From Nocardia panacis (GTDB lineage: Bacteria; Actinomycetota; Actinomycetes; Mycobacteriales; Mycobacteriaceae), in NCBI RefSeq assembly GCF_003598715.1, contig NZ_QZFU01000016.1, positions 310,001 through 374,000 of the forward strand: a stretch of DNA of 64,000 nucleotides, given 5' to 3'. This document shows, in pieces, positions 1-10,356 of this stretch. The first letter of the stretch is position 1, and each line of letters opens with the position of its first letter. Position numbers and translations under genes: made by a program. A model generated the notes under the pieces. The model was not told where the DNA came from, made no database searches, and worked only from the letters and a program-made list of their open reading frames with translations.

Positions 1-1
1 G

Positions 2-2287
2 CACGACCTGGTCGAGGTCGCGGCCGAATGGAACAACCTGGCAGACAACCTCGACGAGGTGTTCAAGAAGTACGCCGACGCACTGGTCCGCACCGGCGAC
101 GGCGGATACTGGGAGGGCAACACCGCTCAGACCGCACAGCAAACCGCGCAGGACGACAAGAAGCACGTCGGAACCATGACAGAAGACGTGCGCGAACTGG
201 CGAAGCTGCTCAACGACAATTGGTACACCATCGAGGCGCCGCTGCAGCGAGCGAAGGCGGCATTGGATGGGTTGGCGGCGCACAATTGCGAACCATCCGG
301 GAAACAAGACGTCTATTTCTACAGCGTCCTGGTCGAATCGATGATGATCAACGGCAAGACCTTCGCCGAGTTGCCGGAGGCAACCAAGCAGGAGATCCGG
401 CAACTCGCGGCGGATCTCCACCATGCCGCCGAGACCGCGAAAACGGCCGACGATAATCTGCGCCAACAGCTCGACGCGAAAGCGGAAGCTCTACCCGCGG
501 CATTCACGAGCGCCGCGGCGCTGGGGCCGGACCAGGCCAGGTCGGATGGTCGCGATCTCGTCAACGGAACAATGAGCCCCTATGAGCTGCAACGACTTAT
601 CGACGCGGGCACGTTGTCGCCGGATCAGATCCGCACCCTGCAGGCGGGCGACGCGGTACACGTGACCGCGTCGAGCATGGAGTACATGACCGAGGTGGCC
701 CATTCCCTGGACGGCAAGAGCCCCAAGGAAATTCAGCAAATCATGGACAAGCTGCCGCCGGAAGGCCGTCAGGCACTGGCCAATAGCCTCCAACTCGTTT
801 CCAATGATCGAGTCGACGGTGGCCCGGCAGGCAAAGGTGGCTTCGACAGGTTGCCTGCCAAGGTCAAGGATTCCCTTACCCGCAAAGATCTGGTCACCGA
901 GGGCATCGACTACCGATCGGGAAACAAGTCGATCAAGCTCAATGGCGTCGCCGACAACCAAGCGATCGCCGGCATCGTGGCGGCGGGCGATGATCGCTAC
1001 AAGCAGGGCAGCACCCTGGACAACCACCTGATGGATGTCGGTCGCCAGTACTTGGACGCCCAGGTCAAACATGAGCGGAACCCGAACCGGGACTTCGAGT
1101 TCTTCAGCGCGGATGGTTACTCGCCCAAGGACGGGCGCGTCACCGAGCCGATCTTCCAGGCCGCGGGCCAAGACAAGTTTGCTGTCGAAACTGCCGTCGT
1201 CGACAAGGCGCACGGTAAAGACTTCGTGACCGAGGTGCTGACGCACACCTGGTCGGATCATGGAGCGGCCGCGTCCACCCTGTTCAAATTCAACGATGGT
1301 GACGCCGACGTGACGGATCCGAACAACAAGGTCGACGTCGCGACGGCCACCCGCACCGGGCACATCATGAGCAAGGTCGCCGAATACGCCGCCACCGACG
1401 ACCAGTGGAAGAAGTTCGCCGACACCGGGGACCACCACTCGGTCGGAGAGAAGAATCCGGACCTGGTGCGGACTGTGTCTCGAAGCATGTCGCCGTACAT
1501 CGACTCGCTTGTTGACGAACCGAAGCGGGAGCTGCCCGGATTCCGAACGCACACCGACGACAACAAGAGCTGGATCGACCCGGACGGCAACCGAACATAT
1601 CGGGGTGCGGAGCGCGTTTTTGCTCTGATGAATACCGATAAAGCGGCCAGTGAGCAGTTCACGGGTGCTGCGATGGATCGAATACTGCAGAACGAGAACG
1701 ACTATGCCCGCGATCCCCATCGCCGTGGCGCCGAGGGCGCCCTGGCGACGGCGGGGCGGATCAACGGACTCATGGATCGCGGGCTGCAAGACGGCATCCA
1801 GGCGTCCAACGACGCACAGCACGATATCGCCAAGGAAGCCTACGATCGCAAATCCCACGTCTACGATGCATTGAAGTCCGGGGTCCAGTTCAGTGCCACA
1901 GCAACCAGCTTGGTGAACCCAGCGCTTACCCCCTTCACCGAGGCCACCAAGAGCATCATCGACGGCGGTGGCGATGTGTTCAAATCCGCCATCATCGGCT
2001 CGGCTCCCTCGGACGCGGACGGCGCGAAGCTCGCCCCACCGAATTTCTCGCAACGCAACTACGAGGTGCTGGCCCGGACCGCCATTCCTCCCGAAGTGCA
2101 AGCGCATTTCTACGATCTTTTCGACAACGGGAAACTCAAGCCATGGGATCAACTTCAGGGCGATGGAAGTAATACGCGGCAAAACATGAGCAATGATGTC
2201 GACGAGATGATGAATATGGTTATGAATCCTCAAATCTTCCGCAATGCGTACGACGACGTTACCCGCACGGCCGCCAGGCCCAAATGA
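2..2287 (+). CDS. Large helical WXG/ESX-type secreted-type protein, TPR-repeat-region-like (5' end beyond window)
   Basis: The frame is open from base 2, so the true start lies left of the window; the GTG at 59 is probably internal. About 761 residues are visible. The first ~120 are helical with a W-x-G-like turn (GYWEGN), as in WXG100-type substrates of type VII (ESX) secretion. The remainder is rich in charged helices and in R/D/N/G without a signal peptide or membrane segment. The composition and the lipoprotein directly downstream recall actinobacterial proteins annotated as TPR repeat region-containing, but that family name is from memory and no TPR motif was counted. No catalytic motif recognised. 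The stop overlaps the next start by 4 bp (ATGA), so the two genes are translationally coupled. Function unknown; an ESX-exported effector or toxin is the best guess. Confidence 0.7.
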   Translation, partial: HDLVEVAAEWNNLADNLDEVFKKYADALVRTGDGGYWEGNTAQTAQQTAQDDKKHVGTMTEDVRELAKLLNDNWYTIEAPLQRAKAALDGLAAHNCEPSGKQDVYFYSVLVESMMINGKTFAELPEATKQEIRQLAADLHHAAETAKTADDNLRQQLDAKAEALPAAFTSAAALGPDQARSDGRDLVNGTMSPYELQRLIDAGTLSPDQIRTLQAGDAVHVTASSMEYMTEVAHSLDGKSPKEIQQIMDKLPPEGRQALANSLQLVSNDRVDGGPAGKGGFDRLPAKVKDSLTRKDLVTEGIDYRSGNKSIKLNGVADNQAIAGIVAAGDDRYKQGSTLDNHLMDVGRQYLDAQVKHERNPNRDFEFFSADGYSPKDGRVTEPIFQAAGQDKFAVETAVVDKAHGKDFVTEVLTHTWSDHGAAASTLFKFNDGDADVTDPNNKVDVATATRTGHIMSKVAEYAATDDQWKKFADTGDHHSVGEKNPDLVRTVSRSMSPYIDSLVDEPKRELPGFRTHTDDNKSWIDPDGNRTYRGAERVFALMNTDKAASEQFTGAAMDRILQNENDYARDPHRRGAEGALATAGRINGLMDRGLQDGIQASNDAQHDIAKEAYDRKSHVYDALKSGVQFSATATSLVNPALTPFTEATKSIIDGGGDVFKSAIIGSAPSDADGAKLAPPNFSQRNYEVLARTAIPPEVQAHFYDLFDNGKLKPWDQLQGDGSNTRQNMSNDVDEMMNMVMNPQIFRNAYDDVTRTAARPK

Positions 2288-3081
2288 AGACTGGACGCTA
2301 CGGTCTTACTACTTCCATGACTGCCCTCACGTTGACCCTCATCTGTGGCTGCTCGTCGAACACCACTGCTCCGGCGGATACGAAACCCAAAACTGTGGCG
2401 AATATCGCCTACACCGAAGTGTGGTCCGCCGACACCGGTATTGACCTCTTCTCACGCGGCGCGGAACTAGTCCGCGCCACGAGCGAGGCCGGGTACCTCA
2501 CGCAATTCGCTGGTGTAGACAAGTCGTATCCGGGCTACAACCGGGCAGTGGGTGCGCCGGTGTCGTGGCATGACGAGGACAAATCGGAAAAGCTGGCCTG
2601 GTCCAACCCCGTCGACCCGGTGATACCCAAACCGGGTACCTTCTACAACCACATCACCGACTACGCGGCGAGTGATACACAGATTACGGCCAGTGTGTGC
2701 AGCTACGGCATATCGGCGGTAGCCAGTACACGTCCCGCTTCGACTCAGGTGTTGAACGACGCCGTGCAGATTCACCTGTCCAATTACGCGCCGACGCCGG
2801 GCGTAGCCGGAATTCCGGATATTGATCCGACGAAACGGGATCCGCGCGGCCACCGGGTTCCGACATGGAATGTTTTCGGCACCTGGACTGTCGCCCGGAT
2901 CAAGTTCCATACACGCGACTCAATCCCTGCCGGATGCACGGACTGGTGGCAGCAACAGTTCCCTGACTTCATCAGGTCACCGAACTACAATTTCCTCACC
3001 GCACCGCCCGGCTACCAGCCACCAGTCCACCCTATCGTTGAGCAGTACCCCGAATGGATCGGCCCCTCGGCCAGCGGATAA
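2284..3081 (+). CDS. Putative lipoprotein coupled to the ESX-type protein
   Basis: 265 residues. The N-terminus has a basic start, a short hydrophobic stretch and a lipobox (L-I-C-G-C, lipidated Cys about residue 23), followed by a Ser/Thr/Pro linker. This predicts export and anchoring on the outer face of the plasma membrane. The mature part has conserved-looking aromatic segments (TWNVFGTWTVARIKF, near residues 195-210) and two Cys, but no family is recognised. It begins inside the stop of the preceding large gene (ATGA), so the pair probably works together, for example as a partner or immunity-like lipoprotein; that role is inference. Confidence 0.75.
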   Translation: MKTGRYGLTTSMTALTLTLICGCSSNTTAPADTKPKTVANIAYTEVWSADTGIDLFSRGAELVRATSEAGYLTQFAGVDKSYPGYNRAVGAPVSWHDEDKSEKLAWSNPVDPVIPKPGTFYNHITDYAASDTQITASVCSYGISAVASTRPASTQVLNDAVQIHLSNYAPTPGVAGIPDIDPTKRDPRGHRVPTWNVFGTWTVARIKFHTRDSIPAGCTDWWQQQFPDFIRSPNYNFLTAPPGYQPPVHPIVEQYPEWIGPSASG

Positions 3082-3097
3082 CCGTAGACTTTCCTAC

Positions 3098-3298
3098 CTA
3101 ATTCGAGGCTGACCCAGGGCTGGAAAAGGACGCGCGCTGCGGGAGATCGCGATGGGAAACGATGCCCTCGCTCCGGAATGTGCGCCGACCAGACTTGCTG
3201 ACCAACTGACGCAGCAGCGCCGTGGCGGCCGGTACCTGATCGTCGGGCAGCGCCTCGGCGAGTCGGAGCAGTTCGTCATGAGCGGCACTCATGGTCAC
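3098..3298 (-). CDS. Small hypothetical protein
   Basis: 66 residues from GTG at 3298, or 64 from ATG at 3292. The first 35 residues form an amphipathic helix-turn-helix-like stretch (AHDELLRLAEALPDDQVPAA) of the sort seen in small antitoxin-like or DUF proteins with a P-D-x-x-x-x-A motif. The rest is basic and disordered. It lies alone in the gap between the lipoprotein gene, which converges on it, and ccsB. The Shine-Dalgarno signal is weak. Presence as a real gene is likely but not certain, and no partner toxin is adjacent. Confidence 0.5.
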   Translation of the reverse strand: MTMSAAHDELLRLAEALPDDQVPAATALLRQLVSKSGRRTFRSEGIVSHRDLPQRASFSSPGSASN

Positions 3299-3401
3299 AG
3301 TGTAATTCCGATGTCCCGCGGCACGCTCACTGCGTACCGACGTCGCCCGACTCCGATATCTCCTATGCCGGAATAGTTCGGAAAGCGCCGTTGGAAGACC
3401 T

Positions 3402-4370
3402 CTAGTTCAGCCCCGCGTACGAGTGCAGACCGCTCACCACGATGTTGATGATGAACAAGTTGAAGAGCATGGCTACGAAGCCGGCCACGTTGATCCATGC
3501 CGCTTTGGTGTCGCGCCAACCGGAGGTGGCGCGGGCGTGGAGGTAGGCGGCGTAGAGGACCCAGGCGATGAAGGAGCAGGTTTCTTTGGGGTCCCAGCCC
3601 CAGGGGCGGCCCCAGGCCGCTTCGGCCCAGATCGCGCCGAGGATGATGCCCGCGCTGAATAGGGGGAAGCCGATGATGGTGGTTTTGTAGGCGAGGCGGT
3701 CCAGGGTTTGGGCATCGGGGAGGCGGCGGGCGACGCGGCCGAGGGGGTTGGCGGATTCCGCGCCGTCGGGTTGGTGCAGCCGGTAGAGGAACAGCAGGCT
3801 GCACACGCCGGAGAAGAGGAAGATGCCGCTGCCGACGCTGACGATGGTGACGTGCACGGGCAGCCAGTACGACTTGAGGGCGGGCACCACGGGGGCGGCG
3901 TCGGCGTAGAGCACGGTGCCCGCGAGGAACATCAGCAGCAGCACCGGCAGCAGCAGGAAGACGAACATGGACCGGTACCGGCGATCACGCAGGAAGATCA
4001 GGCCCATGACCATGGCGGCGCCGGTGGCCATGGTGACGAATTCGTACATGTTGCCGAGCGGGAAGCGGTGGGTCGCGAAGCCGCGCAACACGATCGCCGC
4101 GATATGCAGCAGCACCGCCACGTGCAGCACCGAGAAACCCATATTGCCGTAGCGTTCGCCGAGCGGCGTCGGCAGCGGTGTGTCGACCCGCCCCGGCAGG
4201 GCCGGATCGGGTGTCGGGCCGCCCGCGCCGACGAGTTCGCGTTCGACGACCTTCTTGGTTTGCGCGGCGGCGTACTGCACGATCAGCAGCACCAGCACGA
4301 GCGCGTACACCACGATCGCGGTTTTGAACGCGAAATCGCTGTAGCGGGCCAAGGTTTCGTCGATCGGCAT
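3402..4370 (-). CDS. ccsB: Cytochrome c biogenesis protein CcsB (CcsA/ResC type)
   Basis: 322 residues, polytopic membrane protein. Visible membrane spans include about 16-36, 82-98, 112-128, 136-157 and 172-197, plus C-terminal spans. The haem-handling tryptophan-rich WWD-type motif (WGWDPKE, from residue 257) sits before the last helices, and external His residues are present. With ResB it forms the system II haem channel and synthetase that attaches haem to apocytochrome c on the outer membrane face. It is the last gene of the minus-strand hemL-to-ccsB operon, starting 2 bp after the resB stop. Length and motif match the family. Confidence 0.93.
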   Translation of the reverse strand: MPIDETLARYSDFAFKTAIVVYALVLVLLIVQYAAAQTKKVVERELVGAGGPTPDPALPGRVDTPLPTPLGERYGNMGFSVLHVAVLLHIAAIVLRGFATHRFPLGNMYEFVTMATGAAMVMGLIFLRDRRYRSMFVFLLLPVLLLMFLAGTVLYADAAPVVPALKSYWLPVHVTIVSVGSGIFLFSGVCSLLFLYRLHQPDGAESANPLGRVARRLPDAQTLDRLAYKTTIIGFPLFSAGIILGAIWAEAAWGRPWGWDPKETCSFIAWVLYAAYLHARATSGWRDTKAAWINVAGFVAMLFNLFIINIVVSGLHSYAGLN

Positions 4371-4372
4371 GG

Positions 4373-6004
4373 TTATTCTCCCGTGGTCGGCGCCGGCGTG
4401 GTGTCGAGCAGTCGGTCTCGGAGGCGATCGAATTCGCTGCCCCAGCCCGCCTGGTCGCTCCTGGCCAGCCCACCCATTTCTACTACACTATGTCGTTGGT
4501 CAACGGTACCCGCCGGGGTGGCGCGCAACCAGATCCGGCGCCGCCGCACGACCAGCGAGACCAGCAGCCCGCCCAGCATGGCAATGGCGCTGACCAGCAC
4601 CCACTGCTGTGCGGGATCGTGCGAGACCTGCAGATTCACATATTCTTTCGCACCATCGAAGGTCACCTTCGTGCCATTGGGCAGGGTGGCCGACTCACCG
4701 GGCCGCAGGTTCACCCTGGCCTCCTTGGTCAACCGGCCTTGGCGGACCATCTCCTGATCGAGCCCGAAGATCGATTGCGGTTTCCCGGTGTCCAGGCCGG
4801 TGTCGCCCCGATAGATGTCGACGGCGACGGCCGGATCGTCCATGCGCGGGAAGGCGGAGGTGAGCAAACTGCCGTGCATGAATGCCTTCGGCGCGAACAG
4901 ACCCTCGATGGCGATCTGATTCTTGCGCCGCTCCTGTTCGGTCGGATACATACCGCCGGGCGGGTCGATGCGCAGCGCGCCGCTGGACAGGAAGGTCCGC
5001 GCGTCATCGGGCCGCCACTGCATGGTCTCGGTGCGAGTCTGCCCATTGGGGAAGGTGACGGTGAAGGTAGGCGCGAAACCATGCCCCTGCAGGTAGAGCC
5101 GGTCCCCCGCGACGCGCAGCGGATGGTTCACCTGGATGGTGGTATCGCGCCAGTGGTTGTCGCGCAGATCGTTTCCGGCCTGGTAGGCGATATTGGAGGT
5201 GAACATCTCGGCCTGACCGGAATCCAGGTAGTCGGCCTTGAAATCCTTGACGCGCACGCAGAGCGGGGTCATCCCCGTCCCGTCGTTCACATTGCCCGCT
5301 TTGAACGAGTCGAACACCGCGGGCGAGGTGGTGCAGAAGCCCGGTCCGTCATCGGCGATGACGATGACATTGCCCTCGTAGCCGAACAGCTTGCCGAGGG
5401 CGAAGGTGACCAGCACCCCCAGCAGCGAGACGTGGAATACCAGATTCCCTAATTCGCGCAGGTAGCCCTTCTCCGCCGACAGCGTGACCTCGCCGTCCCG
5501 ATCGCCCGGTCGCACCGCGACCCGCCAGCCGCGCAGCCGCGAGCGCGCCTGCGCGATGACGTCCTCGGGCGCGAGCGCAACCTCGACGCGATGATGGTGC
5601 GGCAGTCGAGCGAGGTTGCGCGGCACCCGGACCGGCGGCGTGCGCAGCGCCCGATAGTGGTCGTAGATGCGCGGCACCACGCAGCCGACGAGCGAGATGA
5701 ACAGCAGCGCGTAGATGGCGGTGAACCAGAAACTGCCGAAGACGTCGAACAGTTGCAGCCGGTCCATCCACGGCCCGAGCGTGGGCCGGTCGGCCAGGTA
5801 TTGGGCCACCTTCTGCGGGTTGAGACTGCGCTGGGGCAGCAGCGCGCCGGGAATCGCACCGAGCGCGAGCAGGAACAGCAGAACCAGCGCGGTTCGCATG
5901 CTGGTGAGTCCGCGCCAGGTATTGCGCAACAGGGCGAGGAGTCTGCCCAGCGGCGATTGCCGCGGCATCGGCGGACGAATGTCGGGTTGGTCGAGCACGG
6001 TCAT
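4373..6004 (-). CDS. resB: Cytochrome c biogenesis protein ResB
   Basis: 543 residues from ATG at 6004, which overlaps the ccdA stop by 4 bp (ATGA). The frame stays open upstream to 6310, but that part is antisense noise. Membrane spans lie near residues 37-57, 90-112, 185-205 and 470-492. The large stretch between the third and last span is the extracytoplasmic domain typical of ResB/Ccs1, and a short hydrophilic tail follows. ResB pairs with CcsB to move haem and keep apocytochrome c ready for ligation. In M. tuberculosis the corresponding gene is Rv0528 (from memory). Confidence 0.92.
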   Translation of the reverse strand: MTVLDQPDIRPPMPRQSPLGRLLALLRNTWRGLTSMRTALVLLFLLALGAIPGALLPQRSLNPQKVAQYLADRPTLGPWMDRLQLFDVFGSFWFTAIYALLFISLVGCVVPRIYDHYRALRTPPVRVPRNLARLPHHHRVEVALAPEDVIAQARSRLRGWRVAVRPGDRDGEVTLSAEKGYLRELGNLVFHVSLLGVLVTFALGKLFGYEGNVIVIADDGPGFCTTSPAVFDSFKAGNVNDGTGMTPLCVRVKDFKADYLDSGQAEMFTSNIAYQAGNDLRDNHWRDTTIQVNHPLRVAGDRLYLQGHGFAPTFTVTFPNGQTRTETMQWRPDDARTFLSSGALRIDPPGGMYPTEQERRKNQIAIEGLFAPKAFMHGSLLTSAFPRMDDPAVAVDIYRGDTGLDTGKPQSIFGLDQEMVRQGRLTKEARVNLRPGESATLPNGTKVTFDGAKEYVNLQVSHDPAQQWVLVSAIAMLGGLLVSLVVRRRRIWLRATPAGTVDQRHSVVEMGGLARSDQAGWGSEFDRLRDRLLDTTPAPTTGE

Positions 6005-6795
6005 ATCGGCAAGGTCACCTCGGAGATGAACCCATCGCGCACCCATCCGACGAACTGATCCCACGCGCCGGTGACCAGCGCGATACCCACGGCGACGAGC
6101 AGCAACCCGCCGATGACCTGAATGGTGCGCGAATGCCGACGCAACCAGCCGACCCCGCGCAATGCGCTGGCCGACCCGAAGGCGAGCACGATGAACGGAA
6201 GTCCGAGGCCGAGACAGTAGGCGACGATCAGCGCGACGCCGCGCACCGCCGTGGTCCCCTGTGTCCCCGCCGAGACGGCGAGCACACCGGACAGCGTCGG
6301 CCCGAGGCATGGCGTCCAGCCCAGGGCGAAGACCGCGCCGAGCAGCGGCGCGCCCGCGATGCTGGTGAGTCGGCGCGGCTCCATCCTGGTGTCGCGCTGC
6401 AATGCCGGAATCAACCCGATGAACACCAACCCCATCACGATGGTGACCACGCCGCCGACGCGTTGCAGCAGTTCACGATTGACGTTCAGGGTTTGGATGA
6501 CACCGAATACCGTGGCGGTGGCCAGCACGAACACCACGGTGAATCCGGTGACGAACAGTCCGGCCGCACCAGCCACCCGCGCCCTGCCGCGACCCCGTTC
6601 GCCGTTCACCTGGGTGACACTGGCGGGCGGAGCTTCCGCACCGACCAACCCGGCCAAATAGGACAGATATCCGGGCACCAACGGCACCACGCACGGCGAG
6701 GCGAAGGACACCAGCCCCGCCAGCAGGCAGGCGCCGAGCGCGAGCAGCAGCGGCCCGGTGGCCGCCGTCTGCTGGAAGGTGTCGCCGACGCTCAT
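6001..6795 (-). CDS. ccdA: Cytochrome c biogenesis protein CcdA (thiol-disulfide carrier)
   Basis: 264 residues, six or more membrane spans. The two redox cysteines of the CcdA/DsbD-beta fold are visible in [11 protein letters not shown] (Cys35) and GWTPCLGP (Cys about 163). The protein carries electrons from cytoplasmic thioredoxin across the membrane to reduce apocytochrome c or its thioredoxin-like helper. It overlaps tlpA-like upstream and resB downstream by 4 bp each, so the three are made together. Confidence 0.93.
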   Translation of the reverse strand: MSVGDTFQQTAATGPLLLALGACLLAGLVSFASPCVVPLVPGYLSYLAGLVGAEAPPASVTQVNGERGRGRARVAGAAGLFVTGFTVVFVLATATVFGVIQTLNVNRELLQRVGGVVTIVMGLVFIGLIPALQRDTRMEPRRLTSIAGAPLLGAVFALGWTPCLGPTLSGVLAVSAGTQGTTAVRGVALIVAYCLGLGLPFIVLAFGSASALRGVGWLRRHSRTIQVIGGLLLVAVGIALVTGAWDQFVGWVRDGFISEVTLPI

Positions 6796-7397
6796 CGGCC
6801 CTCACCCGCCAACTGCTCCACCACCGGTTGCAGATCCTGCGCCAGCAGCGGACGCAGGTACACCGCGGCCACTCGATGCTGCCGATCGAGGATCAGGGTG
6901 GTGGGGATGACGCTGGTCGGGAAGTTGCCGCCGAGGGCGAGCAGGCTCCGCATGGCCGGGTCATAGAGGGAGGGGTAGCCGACGTGATTGCTGACGACGA
7001 AGTCCTGCGCCTTGTCCTGCTGGTAGTCGCGGACATTGATACCGAGGAAGGCGACACCGCGATCCTTGGTCGCGGTGTAGACCTGTTCCAGCGCGGGGGC
7101 CTCGCCTCGGCACGGACCGCACCACTGACCCCACAGGTTGAGCACCACCACCTGGTCGCGGAAATCATCGACGGAGATGGTCTTTCCCGCCGTCATCAGA
7201 TCGGGTCCCGACAGCGATCCGATGGTGCCGCGACTGGACGGCGGATCGTAGCGGATCTCGGTTTTGCCTCCGGGAGAGACGAATTCGAAGGTGCCGCCAT
7301 TGGCCACCGCGTCCTGTCCGGACGTGCACCCGGTCAGCGCGACGGCCAGCGCCGCGCAGGCGGATGCGACGCGGATCAGGGCGGTGGCGCGGCTCAT
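6792..7397 (-). CDS. Membrane-anchored TlpA/ResA-like thioredoxin lipoprotein
   Basis: 201 residues from ATG at 7397, overlapping the preceding stop (ATGA); the longer open frame to 7562 is rejected. A signal peptide ends in a lipobox (ALTGC, Cys24). The thioredoxin-like domain carries the redox motif WCGPC with Cys93 and Cys96, preceded by VVLNLWGQ. The likely job is to reduce the CXXCH cysteines of apocytochrome c outside the membrane using electrons from CcdA, encoded next to it. Corresponds by position to M. tuberculosis Rv0526. Confidence 0.9.
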   Translation of the reverse strand: MSRATALIRVASACAALAVALTGCTSGQDAVANGGTFEFVSPGGKTEIRYDPPSSRGTIGSLSGPDLMTAGKTISVDDFRDQVVVLNLWGQWCGPCRGEAPALEQVYTATKDRGVAFLGINVRDYQQDKAQDFVVSNHVGYPSLYDPAMRSLLALGGNFPTSVIPTTLILDRQHRVAAVYLRPLLAQDLQPVVEQLAGEGR

Positions 7398-8176
7398 GCG
7401 CCGTGCACCGAGGGATCCGAGCCGCCCGCGGGTTCGGAATAGACGATATCGACGAGCGTATCGCCTTGGTAGACAAGCGAAGTCAGCGAAGCAAGCGAGC
7501 ACTGCCGGTGACGCGGATCGTGCCAGAGCCGCTGTCCCTGCAGGAAGCGGCGCAGCGTCCACACCGGCAACTGATGCGAGACCAGCACCGCCTCATGTCC
7601 GGCGGCCTCCACCCGCGCCTTGTTGACCGCTGCCAACATGCGGTGCGCGATCTGCAGATACGGCTCGCCCCAGGACGGGGTGAACGGGTCGCGCAGCTTC
7701 CACCAGTGCCGCGGCTTGCGCAGCGCGCCGTCGCCGACCGAGACCCGCAGACCCTCGAAGGTATTGCCCGCCTCGATGAGGTTCTCGTCGGTGCGGATGG
7801 ACAGGCCGTGCGGCCCGGCGATCGGCTCGGCCGTCTCCTGTGCGCGCTGCAGCGGCGAGGCGATCACCAGCGCGATATCGTGATCGGCCAGCGCGCGCCC
7901 CACGGCGGCGGCTTGGGCGCGGCCCGTCACCGAGAGACTGAATCCGGGCAGGCGACCGTAGAGGATGCCTTTCGGATTGTGCACCTCACCGTGGCGCAGC
8001 ACGTGCACGATCGTTTCCACCTGGGCGGCAGGCGCACCGGATACAGCCCGCGCAGCGGGCCTACCGGACACAGCCCGCGTGGCGGGCTCGGCGGATTCGG
8101 AAGCGTCTGTGCCGATCGGCTTCTCGGTCTCCGATCCGGCCGATGGCCCGGTCTCGGTGTCGTGCTCGGAACTCAC
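7394..8176 (-). CDS. Histidine phosphatase family protein (phosphoglycerate mutase-like)
   Basis: 260 residues from GTG at 8176, which shares GTGA with the hemL stop. The phosphatase domain starts at about residue 55 with the catalytic LRHGE motif (His62). A second His is present in [10 protein letters not shown]. The first ~52 residues are a low-complexity acidic then Ala/Pro/Ser tail with a repeated A-V-S-G-x-P motif, unlike the short N-termini usual in the family. Substrate unknown; it is consistently next to hemL in this group (Rv0525 in M. tuberculosis), but a haem-related role is only contextual. Confidence 0.85.
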   Translation of the reverse strand: MSSEHDTETGPSAGSETEKPIGTDASESAEPATRAVSGRPAARAVSGAPAAQVETIVHVLRHGEVHNPKGILYGRLPGFSLSVTGRAQAAAVGRALADHDIALVIASPLQRAQETAEPIAGPHGLSIRTDENLIEAGNTFEGLRVSVGDGALRKPRHWWKLRDPFTPSWGEPYLQIAHRMLAAVNKARVEAAGHEAVLVSHQLPVWTLRRFLQGQRLWHDPRHRQCSLASLTSLVYQGDTLVDIVYSEPAGGSDPSVHGA

Positions 8177-9507
8177 GCGGATCCTTCGGGGGTGGCGGCC
8201 GCGGCCGCTTGCGCGGCGGCGGGCATGGCGGCGGCAATTCGGTCGAACGCGTTCTCGTCGAGCGCCGCGGAGACGAACCACGCCTCGTACGCGCTGGGCG
8301 GACCGTACACACCCGCATCCAGCAGCGCGTGGAAGAAGTCCGGATAGCGCCAGGTCTGACTGGCTTTGGCGCCCGCGTAGTCGGTCACCGGACGGTCGGC
8401 GAAGAACACGCTCACCATATTGCCCGCGAACTGCACCTGATGCTCGACCCCGGCGGCGCTCAACGCCTCGGTGAACAGAGCACCCAACCGGCGCGCATTG
8501 CGATCCAAGGCCGCGTACACCTCGGCGTCGGCGGCGCGCAGAGTCGCCAGTCCGGCCGCGACCGCGACCGGGTTACCCGAAAGGGTGCCCGCCTGGTAGA
8601 CCGGTCCGAGCGGAGCCAGTTGATTCATGATCTCGGCCCGTCCGCCGAAGGCCGCGGCGGGCAGTCCGCCGCTCATCACCTTGCCGAAGGTGTACAGATC
8701 GCCCGCGACACCCTCCACGCCGAACCAGCCCGCGGCGCTGACCCGGAAGCCCGTCATCACCTCGTCCATGATGAGCAGCGCGCCGTGCGCGGCGGTGAGC
8801 TCGCGCAGACCCGCGTTGAATCCGGGCAGCGGCGCGACAACGCCCATATTGCCTGCGGCCGCCTCGGTGATCACGCAGGCGATCTGCCCGGGATACTCGG
8901 CGAAAGCGGCGGCGACGGCATCCAGATCGTTGTAGGGCAGCACGATGGTGTCGGCCGCCTGCGCGCCGGTGACGCCCGGCGAGGTGGGCAGACCCAGCGT
9001 CGCCACACCCGATCCCGCGTCGGCCAGCAGCGCGTCCACGTGACCGTGGTAGCACCCCGCGAATTTGATGACCTTGCCGCGACCGGTGTAACCGCGGGCC
9101 AACCGCACCGCGCTCATGGTGGCCTCGGTGCCGGAGTTGACCAGCCGCACCCGCTGCACCGGCGCGACCCGCGCGGCGATGGCCTCGGCCAGGTCGATCT
9201 CGGCCTCGGTCGGCGCGCCGAAGGACAACCCGCCCGCCGCGGCCCGCTGGACGGCCTCGACCACAGCCGGATGCGCGTGCCCCAGAATCATCGGACCCCA
9301 GGACGACACCAGGTCCACATAGTCGTTGCCGTCGGCGTCGACCAGCGTGCAGCCATGTGCGGAAGCAATGAATCGCGGTGTGCCGCCGACGGATCGGAAG
9401 GCGCGCACCGGGGAGTTGACCCCACCGGGGATCACCGAACTCGCCCGATCGAAAAGTTGGGCCGAAACCGGTACCGACGACCTGGTCACGCGCGGAGAAG
9501 AACTCAC
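8173..9507 (-). CDS. hemL: Glutamate-1-semialdehyde 2,1-aminomutase
   Basis: 444 residues from GTG at 9507; ATG/GTG starts further up to 9579 lack a ribosome-binding site and GTG 9489 is an alternative. PLP-dependent class III aminotransferase fold: substrate and cofactor motifs include [31 protein letters not shown] and the PLP lysine in [11 protein letters not shown]. It converts glutamate-1-semialdehyde to 5-aminolevulinate, the second step of the C5 haem pathway whose first enzyme (HemA) and later ones (HemB, HemC, HemD) are also in this window. First gene of the operon that goes on to cytochrome c maturation. Confidence 0.95.
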   Translation of the reverse strand: MSSSPRVTRSSVPVSAQLFDRASSVIPGGVNSPVRAFRSVGGTPRFIASAHGCTLVDADGNDYVDLVSSWGPMILGHAHPAVVEAVQRAAAGGLSFGAPTEAEIDLAEAIAARVAPVQRVRLVNSGTEATMSAVRLARGYTGRGKVIKFAGCYHGHVDALLADAGSGVATLGLPTSPGVTGAQAADTIVLPYNDLDAVAAAFAEYPGQIACVITEAAAGNMGVVAPLPGFNAGLRELTAAHGALLIMDEVMTGFRVSAAGWFGVEGVAGDLYTFGKVMSGGLPAAAFGGRAEIMNQLAPLGPVYQAGTLSGNPVAVAAGLATLRAADAEVYAALDRNARRLGALFTEALSAAGVEHQVQFAGNMVSVFFADRPVTDYAGAKASQTWRYPDFFHALLDAGVYGPPSAYEAWFVSAALDENAFDRIAAAMPAAAQAAAAATPEGSA

Positions 9508-9674
9508 GCGATCCAGTCTGTCAGCCCGCCGAATCGGAGTCGACGACAGGGTGTAGTGGAGTGACCCACGCCGCAACACGCCGAACCGGATTGTGCGCGA
9601 TTTCGATCATCGCGCGAGCGCCGATGCGTAAGGTTGCCCAGCGTAAACAGGGCGCTGGGATGTGGGAGGGTCTA

Positions 9675-10055
9675 ATGCGGATCATTCTCGGAACTGTCGC
9701 GATCATCGGCGCGGCGTTGACGGCGCTCACCGCCGGATCGGGTATCGCGGCGGCGGCCGAACCCGTCGGCCAGCCGGATCGGATCGGGTTGCGCCTGAAT
9801 CACGCGGAGACCGCCGGTCTCGCCGACGGTCCGCTGCCCGCGCTGGTAGCCATGGTCGTCCCGGTGAACCGGATGGGCGCGGGACTCGAGCCCGACACCC
9901 AGATCTACCGCGACGACAGCGGCGGGGTGCACGCCTCGCTGCGACAGATCTTCCTGGAGGCGGCCGCTCATCCGGACGGCTCGGTCACCGTCTTCCTGAA
10001 TGCGCCCGGTTCCCGCGACGGGCGCATCCTGGACTTCTATCAGAACTGGCGCTGA
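9675..10055 (+). CDS. Small secreted hypothetical protein
   Basis: 126 residues from ATG at 9675, with a strong Shine-Dalgarno sequence (GGGAGGG at 9664-9670). Residues 1-28 form a signal peptide with a run of Ala before the likely cleavage (GSGIAAAAEP). The mature ~98 residues contain no Cys and have a mixed alpha/beta pattern. The gene diverges from hemL. No family recognised. Confidence 0.75.
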   Translation: MRIILGTVAIIGAALTALTAGSGIAAAAEPVGQPDRIGLRLNHAETAGLADGPLPALVAMVVPVNRMGAGLEPDTQIYRDDSGGVHASLRQIFLEAAAHPDGSVTVFLNAPGSRDGRILDFYQNWR

Positions 10056-10095
10056 ACGGATCCCCGCTTGACGAATCCGTCGACGCCGCAGGGTT

Positions 10096-10356
10096 TTACG
10101 TGTACATGCAGGGTGCGGCGGGCAGGATCCTGTGCAACATGCACATGAAGGAGTTGTAGGGGCCCGCCGAACCGGTCTCCGGCACGAAATCCAGGATCGG
10201 CCGCGCCTGCTCCGCCGTCGAATTCGGCTGCGCCGTCGACACCTGAACCGGCTCAGGGGCTCCGGGATTCGCACTCGCGCCACCCGCGCCCGCTCCCACG
10301 CCGAGCGCGATCATTACCGCGACACCCGCACCGATCCGACCGAACAACGACTTCAC
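10096..10356 (-). CDS. Small secreted protein with two clustered cysteines
   Basis: 86 residues from GTG at 10356, preceded by GAAGGG. An N-terminal signal peptide (hydrophobic run GAGVAVMIALGVGAGAGG) ends near ASANPGA. The mature peptide is Pro/Ser-rich and ends in a compact aromatic/Cys segment (FMCMLHRILPAAPCMYT), suggesting one disulfide at the C-terminus. It converges with the secreted-protein gene to its left. Function unknown. Confidence 0.6.
   Translation of the reverse strand: MKSLFGRIGAGVAVMIALGVGAGAGGASANPGAPEPVQVSTAQPNSTAEQARPILDFVPETGSAGPYNSFMCMLHRILPAAPCMYT

Noticed and set aside
491..2233. 580-residue open frame on the minus strand
   Set aside because: Antisense to the large ESX-type gene; product is low-complexity His/Arg/Val-rich, typical of a high-GC shadow frame.
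3094..3288. 64-residue frame overlapping the small gene at 3098
   Set aside because: Arg/Ser/Pro-rich alternate frame of the better candidate, without a start signal.
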